Origin: Craspedostauros australis
Taxonomy: Eukaryota; Bacillariophyta; Bacillariophyceae; Mastogloiales; Achnanthaceae
DNA: 64,000 nt
Direction of reading: 5' to 3'
Assembly (NCBI GenBank): GCA_026770025.1
Contig: JAMXDE010000011.1
Location: 1,550,001 to 1,614,000 of the forward strand
Part shown: one piece after another, positions 57,585 to 64,000 of the stretch
How positions within the stretch are numbered: the stretch's first letter is position 1
Layout of the letters: each line of letters opens with the position of its first letter
Program-made: the position numbers and the translations under genes
Notes under the pieces: model-generated
Database searches by the model: none
What the model was told of the DNA's origin: nothing
What the model saw: only the letters and a program-made list of their open reading frames with translations

Positions 57585-60530
57585 ATGCTCGAGTTGATCG
57601 TTCCAGCACCAACAACAAGACTGTGCCCGTTTCACATGCAGGGCCGGACGGACGAAGAGCTGCATGCTGCTGCTGATGGGAACCATCGTCTCTCAACCCA
57701 TGATAACAACAACACCAACAACGACGGCGACGACAACGACAACCAGCGAGAAGCATTCGTCCCTGTACCATTCGCTACGGAAGCTGCAGCCCGGATGAAC
57801 AGACAACCTCCATTCCCAAGACATGACGAGCAAGCAGGTAGGCTCGGTTCAAAGAAACGGCGATCTCCAGATCAAGACGACATGAAAGCTGGCGGGATCA
57901 CTTCCATTGCTGCTGCTGGTGGCAGTGACGTTGATATTCACAGAACATTCGATCCACGAAGCGCCATCGGCGATGCATCTGACGGGCACATGGAGCGAGG
58001 AGAGCAGATGATGATGAAGGATGGCAACAAGCCGGTTGGAACTGAGGTCAAATCGTCCGAATCACTGTCCCTGCAGCAACGTCTACCGCAACAGCAACGA
58101 GCGAATCATGCAGAGGCTGTGCACGGCACTAGAAGGGACGATGAACGTGCCCAGCTGGACCTGATGACTGGATCTCCCAGAGTTCTCTCTTCCCGTGCGC
58201 ATGCTGACGTCAGTGCTCGGGATCCATACAGCCCTAGCCTCCTCAAACGCCGAAGGCACGAAGCTCACACACAGGTCGTAGATGATGCCAAAGGTGGCTA
58301 TGACAGCGACCGGGCAGCAGGTATGCACAACATCAGAGATCCTCCTGGTGCCATTGCGGGCTACCCGTGGTCCAGAGCTGGTGTTGGTGTTGGTATTGAT
58401 GGAGATCCTAGTGCAATGGTTGGCAGGCATGACATGCATGCTGATCCAGCATACTACCTTCACGGAGGCCCCACTATGAGCGCGGATCCAAGACTACACC
58501 AAGAATCGCGAGTTCACCACGCAACCATGCACGACGACAGACGGCAGGAGTCTCTCTACAACCCACCTCAATACACGTCTCCTCGTTTACCTTCCTCCAG
58601 ACGACATCTCGATGAGACATATCCACGTCCAGGTGCAGGTGCAGATGCAGACCCAGCTCAGCAGTACCCACCGTTACACCCACAGCACCACTACCCTCAC
58701 AGCAATGCTATCCAACCCTACAATCGCTATCATTACCAAGACAAACAGCACTCTGCGTACCCCCGAGAAGCGTTCTACGAACAGAGCCAGCACATGCACC
58801 ATCACCTTGCTGACTACCACCTTCGCTCAGGCCCAGTTGATCCTGCATACTTCTTGGTAGACCCACGCACTGGTGCGACCAACGACAATGCCCAACACGC
58901 GATGCCTTGGGCGCAGGTAGCTCAGTCACTTGGTCCACCATTCTCTTCTGCACGCCATCATCGTCATCAACATCCCGGCAGGCCTCACGAATCACCAGGT
59001 GCAGGTGAGGAAGGCGCATATCCTGAACGAGCTGACTCAGCAATGGCTCCTTCCTTCCAACGTGGCCAAGACTATCCTGCCGTGGATGATAGCATCCATT
59101 TTGTGCCCGGGCACTCACGCCCAAGATCGCATTCATCGGCATCAGTCCACCCCCTTGCTCCGCAGTCCTCCCACCACCCGGCCTTTCCGGCAGGACTCTC
59201 GTCATCACGAGCATCCCGTGCTGCTTGGGCCGATGAAGCTGCCGTCATGGCTGCGATGTCCTCAACACGAACATCAGCAGTGGACGACCAAGAATCTCGT
59301 AGCGCCAGAGCGATGGATTGGCCATCTGCTGCTGCTGCTAATGGTGGGGATGTTGGTGGCAATAACAGCAGTAGACAACAAGACTTGGCGATGGTATCAG
59401 CAGCCTTCCAGCCTCCATACGGCTACATGCCATCAGCAAGAAGGGAGCACCACACAGAGCTTCGTGCCACAGATCCAGATGCGCTGAATCGCATGGTTAC
59501 CTCGTTGCTTCCATTGCCATCCATCGAGTCCACAATGATCCCATTATACACCGACAGAACACCAATCCCGCTCGCCGCCGATGAGGATCACAATTGGTTG
59601 TCAGAGTTCCTGTGCTTCGTTCGCATGGAATTGGTGGAAATCTTCCGGGCCAGCATGTTGGACGTTCGCACTCGGAACAGCAGTAAGAAGGTCACGCATG
59701 GGCAGGTCGGTATCCGATGCCGCTTCTGTGCTCACATGAAGATGAATGCGCGTGCGAGCCGATCCTCCAGCTTCCCTTCGTCGCTGAGCCGAATCTACCA
59801 AAGCCTGACAATGATGCTGCGGGATCACTTTGGCAAATGCACCGCGATTCCAAGTTCGCTGCGCCATCGGTTCTTGGAGCTGAAAGCCAAAACGTCGCAG
59901 GGTGCGACAGATTCAAAGCACTACTGGGTGTACGCCGCCATGAAGCGCGGGTTGGTCGATTCCGAATACGGAATCTGGATCAATGAAGACCCTAACGCTC
60001 TCGGTGCTCATCCACTGCCGTTCGATGGTGCGTCGACGTTGACGTCAGAGCAGATGTTGGATCGCTTGGCGCACAGCTCGAGGCCAGCCGCTGAGACTGA
60101 TCTGCCCATGCTGTTGGTTGATCCCGACGACAAACCGTTGGTGCCAGAATTCCTTTACGAATTCATGACCCAGGTTCAGAGGGTCGAGCTGCAGCAGGTG
60201 GAACGGACTGGCAATCGCAAGACGCTGCCGCTGGGTTTGGCCGGCATCGCCTGCCGGCATTGCTGCGAGCTCAACCGGATGGGGCTATGCCGCATCTTCC
60301 CCGGTAGACGACGCACGTTGCCAAGCAAGCTCACAGACCTCTGGGACCACGTGCGTCGCTGTCCATTGTGTCCATCCGATGTCCGCATGCAGTTGACATA
60401 CCTGCACGGCTTCGTTGTGGGCGATGAGATCAGTGGGCGACGACCTGGGGAGAAGGAGTTCTATGACAGGATCTGGAAGCGGCTGGGGCACCAGGCACCG
60501 TCAGGGCTGACCAAGACTACCGAAGATTAG
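57585..60530 (+). CDS. Protein with two C2HC-like zinc modules, unknown function
   Basis: Single exon, 981 residues from the ATG at 57585. The first 640 residues are low-complexity (His, Asp, Pro, Ser, Tyr), probably disordered. Then two related modules: VGIRCRFCAH, FPSSLSRIYQSLTMMLRDHF, GKC (about 707-760), and LAGIACRHCCE, FPGRRRTLPSKLTDLWDHVR, RCPLC (about 885-935). Each has C-x2-C, then an H-x-x-x-C or H-x3-R-C-type end, the pattern of a zinc-binding fold repeated twice. I recognise this arrangement as widespread in diatom and other stramenopile genomes but know no assigned function. The long disordered N-terminus and zinc modules suggest a nuclear DNA- or RNA-associated role; that is inference. 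Confidence 0.7.
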   Translation: MLELIVPAPTTRLCPFHMQGRTDEELHAAADGNHRLSTHDNNNTNNDGDDNDNQREAFVPVPFATEAAARMNRQPPFPRHDEQAGRLGSKKRRSPDQDDMKAGGITSIAAAGGSDVDIHRTFDPRSAIGDASDGHMERGEQMMMKDGNKPVGTEVKSSESLSLQQRLPQQQRANHAEAVHGTRRDDERAQLDLMTGSPRVLSSRAHADVSARDPYSPSLLKRRRHEAHTQVVDDAKGGYDSDRAAGMHNIRDPPGAIAGYPWSRAGVGVGIDGDPSAMVGRHDMHADPAYYLHGGPTMSADPRLHQESRVHHATMHDDRRQESLYNPPQYTSPRLPSSRRHLDETYPRPGAGADADPAQQYPPLHPQHHYPHSNAIQPYNRYHYQDKQHSAYPREAFYEQSQHMHHHLADYHLRSGPVDPAYFLVDPRTGATNDNAQHAMPWAQVAQSLGPPFSSARHHRHQHPGRPHESPGAGEEGAYPERADSAMAPSFQRGQDYPAVDDSIHFVPGHSRPRSHSSASVHPLAPQSSHHPAFPAGLSSSRASRAAWADEAAVMAAMSSTRTSAVDDQESRSARAMDWPSAAAANGGDVGGNNSSRQQDLAMVSAAFQPPYGYMPSARREHHTELRATDPDALNRMVTSLLPLPSIESTMIPLYTDRTPIPLAADEDHNWLSEFLCFVRMELVEIFRASMLDVRTRNSSKKVTHGQVGIRCRFCAHMKMNARASRSSSFPSSLSRIYQSLTMMLRDHFGKCTAIPSSLRHRFLELKAKTSQGATDSKHYWVYAAMKRGLVDSEYGIWINEDPNALGAHPLPFDGASTLTSEQMLDRLAHSSRPAAETDLPMLLVDPDDKPLVPEFLYEFMTQVQRVELQQVERTGNRKTLPLGLAGIACRHCCELNRMGLCRIFPGRRRTLPSKLTDLWDHVRRCPLCPSDVRMQLTYLHGFVVGDEISGRRPGEKEFYDRIWKRLGHQAPSGLTKTTED

Positions 60531-61098
60531 CTTCCGATTGGCGAGAGAGATGAGACTTGGTGTCGAATTCTCAACGAGGCCATCGTGAATGCAAGCTCAC
60601 ACAACGAGCACACACAAACTCGTACCAGTACTTTCCAACCAAACGACAAGATACTATAGGTCGTACAGTACGATACCATACCACACAATACAATACACAT
60701 ACTCTCAATACTCTGGAGGGGTTGTGCAACGCAAACAGCACTTGTACGAGAAGGGAGAATTGAGAGAGCGGGGATACAGCACTGCAGCAAGACCGAAAAC
60801 AACAGCAACCATTGTTGCACTCGACAATACAGGTGGCATTGCTTGTGGATCATGCTATTAAAACGCAAGCAAAGCAAACTAGACAAATATAAAAAGACAA
60901 CAACAGAAACAATCTGATACAAACACTCTGCTCTCTCTCTCTCACTAGAGTACTCGCGACGCGACGAGAGGATAAGAGTACCATACTCATGGTCGAGGAT
61001 ACAAGAAGCATAGGATACGAGTAGACTTATTGCGGTACAAACTACGAGTGGTGCGCTGACGTCGTACATTGGAGCAAAACGTGCGGAGTGTCCCATTT
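60531..61098. other. Convergent 3' region
   Basis: About 570 bases between the stops of the zinc-module gene and the ELM2-SANT gene. It includes AT-rich stretches with many actata/atacca motifs and a ctctctctctct run near 60933-60945. No gene is recognised. Confidence 0.45.
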
Positions 61099-63640
61099 TC
61101 ATGATCGCACGCGTCTCGGTAAGAAGCCCAAGCAGCGTTGCTGCAGATCTGCATGGCCCTGCAGGATGTCGCTGAGCAAGATCGACCTCAACTCTGATAC
61201 CGACTTGTCGTGCAAGTTCTTGATGGCGTTGGCTACGTCAGCCAGCTTTTCCTTCCCGAGCTTTGCTTCCACGTCGAGTAGGAACTGCCTGGCTGCTGCT
61301 CTACGGGCCTCGACTTTGCCAACGACGTCACTTGTGCTCGTTTTCGCCCTGTTGGTGGTGTGTCGTTGAGTTTGATTGGGTTGGTTCGATTTCGGAGACA
61401 GGTTCGGGTGAGAGAACGGCGGTAGCTGTGACGTACAAAATATGATTGGCAAAGAGCGTGAAATCACGAGCGAACCTCTTATCTCACTCTGCAGATCGGA
61501 AAGTGTGCGCATACATAGCCCTGCGAAACTGTGACTGCGACATGCTGCTGGATCGTAATGTGCACAGAAACATGTAGAATACGAGGAGAGTATGCAAGCC
61601 TTGCCAAGATGTTCAAGTGCCGATGGAGGGAGCGATAGAGGCTTCAATCACAGGTATGGTAGTCACAGTTGGAGTTGCAGTTGGTAGAGTACGAGGCACG
61701 CACGCACGCACGCATGCATGCATTGATACATACATGCGACCAATCACGCACGAAGAGAACAGGACGTACCATTCACCAGTCTTGGCTCGTTTCGATGAAC
61801 CATCCTTGTCACTCGGATTGGACTTGTCGCCTGTCGTCACAAAGGTGGAGGACGCGTATCGTCTCGTTTCGATGCATTCCATCATTCGCACCGCCTGCTC
61901 GCGTTTCTTTTCTTGGAATCGACGGAATTGATCGGGTATCTTGAAACGGTATTGGTAGTCGATGACGTCCTGAAAGTCCTTGGTGGGCGCAATGCCCTTG
62001 GCGATCATGCGCAAGGATCCTGAGTAACGGCGGAAGCCAGAGTTGAAGAGCTCCTTGTCTTCGACCGTCCAGCAGGCGACGAACTTGCGCGGTTCCCGTG
62101 CGATGGCCTTGGCGGCTGCGTCGACGTTGTAGTTGTGGTCGTGGAGGTTTGCGAGCAACGCGTCCGTGTCGCATTCGCGCAGCATCGAGTTGATTTTGGT
62201 GGAAAGAGAGGACGATGTAGACATCGTGCTGAGCGTTGGCAATTCGCCTTTGGGGTATGCCCGTGCGTGCTTGTCGATCTTCTCCGAATGCAGCGGCGTG
62301 TATGGCTCCTGAGAGTGCAATTCGTTCTCGTAGATGTAAGGAGTGAGGACGTTGGCGACCTTTCGAAAGTAACCGTCGAGCTTTTGGGTGGAGATCTTGT
62401 CTCGCTTCCAGACCAAAGTTGGCTGCCTTGATGTGATGCGTTGATCCGGCTGGAACGATGGCACCTGGGCCTGATGTTCGTGCCCCACGCGAATGTCGCG
62501 CTGCTCTGTCGTACCTTCTGCATCAGGTGCGTTGGCACGACGGATGATGTCCTCCTGTGCTTCTTTGTTGTCACTGTCTTCATCGTCGTCGTCGTCGCCA
62601 TGATGGTCATCCGAGCCGCCCGTTCGGCTTGTGCTGTTGTCGGAGCTGTCGTCGCTGTCGCTGTTTCTGTTGCTGTCATCGCTGTCGTCACTATCGCTCT
62701 GCAGGTGACTGTTGGTGCCCCTGCTCCGAGCGCTGATGCTCTTGGTCTCTCCGTCGTGGACATCGTTGTCTGTGTTCATCGCACTGATCCCGTCGTCGCT
62801 GTTTGAGTTCTTCGTACTCGTGTTCTGATAGTGGCTATCGTCGTTTCCATTCTGGGTGCCTTGGTCGTGACCATTGATGCTGTTGTTCTCATTCTCATGC
62901 TCGTTGTCATCGTTGGTGTTAGCATAGGCGCTGGCACTGGCATCTCCTTTGGCCTTGTTAGTATCGCCATTGGTCTTGTTGTCGATGTTGCTGTTGATAT
63001 TGATGCTCGAAGGATGGTTGCCTGTGTTGCCAAGGTCTGCCATGTCTTGGGCGGAATCATTAGGTTGATAGTCGCCACGATGGCTGCCATCATGGGGATC
63101 CGTGGGCTCATTCATCCCATCGGTCTTCTCCGATGCGGTGTTCGCTTCTTGATCGACTTCGCCACTGCCACCTCCACGACTGCTCTCGTCAGCAGCACCA
63201 TTCGCAGCTTGCTTCGTGCCCATGCCATCGGCATCATCGTTCCCGCTGCTCTTCCGTTTCCCAGGAGGATGAACGGTAGCAGACGTTGGCGGAGCGCTCG
63301 CCGCATCGGCTGTGGCTTTGGCATCACCGGAGTGCATGCGCTGTTTCTTGGTGGCTGGTTCCGTCAGATGTTCGCTTTCGGCCATCGGCGCATCTTTGGT
63401 GCTGTTGCTGGTGTCATTGCTGTCATTGCTTCTGCCATTGCTTCTGCCATTGCTGTTGCCATTGCCAGCATCCACCACGCCTCCGTTCTTGCCATTGGCT
63501 TCGCCATGGTCGACGTGGCTATCGTTCCTCTCCTCGGGAGCTTGGCCTGGTTGCTTGTCGCTTGCAGCACCGCCTTCCATGATTGCTTCGTTTTGCTGCG
63601 ATATTGGTACGTGTGGCATCAATTCCACGATTTTGTGCAT
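61099..63640 (-). CDS. ELM2-SANT domain protein, corepressor-type
   Basis: Two exons, 63640-61770 and 61348-61099, joined in phase 2 (GTACGT donor), 706 residues. The first 380 residues are Asp/Asn/Ser/Gly-rich and disordered. An ELM2 domain begins RVGHEHQAQVPSF and continues through LVWKRDKIS to KLDGYFRKVANVL. A SANT domain follows: KFVACWTVEDKELFNSGFRR, then RYSGSLRMIAKGIAPTKDF, QDVIDYQYRFKI. After the intron, a Lys/Arg/Ala-rich helix (ARRAAARQFLLDVEAKL) ends the protein. ELM2-SANT proteins (CoREST, MTA, MIER, RERE) bind class I histone deacetylases and anchor corepressor complexes in the nucleus. Which type this is cannot be said; it lacks BAH and zinc-finger domains of MTA. The start is the first ATG of the open frame. 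Confidence 0.8.
61690..61736. repeat. CACG/CATG tract in the ELM2-SANT intron
   Basis: gcacgcacgcacgcacgcatgcatgcattgatacatacat-type sequence, entirely inside the 61349-61769 intron. Confidence 0.75.
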
Positions 63641-64000
63641 TGATGTGAATACTCTTGTCCACGCTCGTCCATGTGGGGCGACAACCTATTGCTACGACTA
63701 CTCTCACGTAGATCCCTGTCGAAAGGCTCGCCTTTGTCTGGGGATTCTCTCTTTGTGCCTTCCCATGTCGGTGAGCGAAAGACGGTCATCGCTCCACCAC
63801 GATCATGGTTCATCGTCGCGCAATCCCAGATGTCGCAACCAACGTGTCTGTAGTGTGCAACCCGTTTTTTGCACAACACGATGTATTGTATTCGAGTGAG
63901 TCGCACCTCGCTCAACGGAACACAAACGATGAGGAAAGATGATGCATGTTTCGATCAGTCATCGTGGAGGAAAACACGGAATACGATCACCCAAATGCCA
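63641..64000. other. Upstream of the ELM2-SANT gene to the window edge
   Basis: About 360 bases, presumably the promoter of the minus-strand ELM2-SANT gene. No gene is recognised before the right edge. Confidence 0.4.

Noticed and set aside
1-64000. CRISPR arrays, bacterial operons or telomere repeat arrays
   Set aside because: No regularly spaced repeats, no Shine-Dalgarno-driven operons, and no TTAGGG-type arrays near the ends. The genes have spliceosomal introns.

Overview
The window is nuclear DNA from a photosynthetic eukaryote with a secondary (red-lineage) plastid, most likely a diatom or a related stramenopile alga. Two predicted proteins begin with a signal peptide that runs straight into an 'xAF' cleavage motif (CDAF at residue 38 of a Lon-domain protein, TSAF at residue 45 of a NusG-like protein). 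That is the bipartite plastid-targeting signature of diatoms and relatives. The genes are dense, have few short GT-AG introns and encode nuclear eukaryotic machinery. The exact species cannot be fixed from sequence alone.

Layout. 0-7 kb: the 5' exon of a Ubp6/USP14-like deubiquitinase, an MTR4-type RNA helicase and a plastid Lon-domain protein, all on the minus strand. 7.5-14 kb: the anaphase-promoting complex subunit APC1 in four exons, minus. 14.6-20.5 kb: a PNUTS-like protein (TFIIS-N domain, PP1-docking RVxW, two RRMs), plus. 21-25.6 kb: a lactonase-type beta-propeller (minus), divergent from a short-chain dehydrogenase (plus). 26-28.7 kb: a large P-loop NTPase resembling Crinkler proteins. 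29.5-31.1 kb: what looks like a decayed secreted Cys-rich gene. 32.7-35.6 kb: a plastid NusG-KOW-SAP protein. 35.9-37.3 kb: a D-glutamate-cyclase-like (DUF1445) enzyme. 38.3-42.3 kb: a single-exon telomerase reverse transcriptase with TEN and RT domains.

43.3-55.5 kb holds the most unusual structure. Two related DNA transposons of about 6.1 kb are nested: element B (49227-55326) sits inside the right terminal inverted repeat of element A (43309-55479). Each has TIRs of about 153 bp beginning GAGCCC, a 4-bp target-site duplication (ATAC for A, ATAA for B) and one uninterrupted reading frame of about 1,170-1,180 codons. The protein has three aligned acidic residues that look like a DDD transposase core. 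The family is not one I can name.

57.6-60.5 kb encodes a protein with two related C2HC-like zinc modules and no known function. 61.1-63.6 kb encodes an ELM2-SANT corepressor-type protein, minus strand. Most genes are independent nuclear housekeeping functions (RNA surveillance, cell cycle, transcription, telomeres) plus two plastid proteins; nothing suggests an operon or shared pathway. Splice junctions were inferred by eye from GT/AG sites, reading phase and protein conservation; phases close without a remainder for every multi-exon gene listed except the partial first one.
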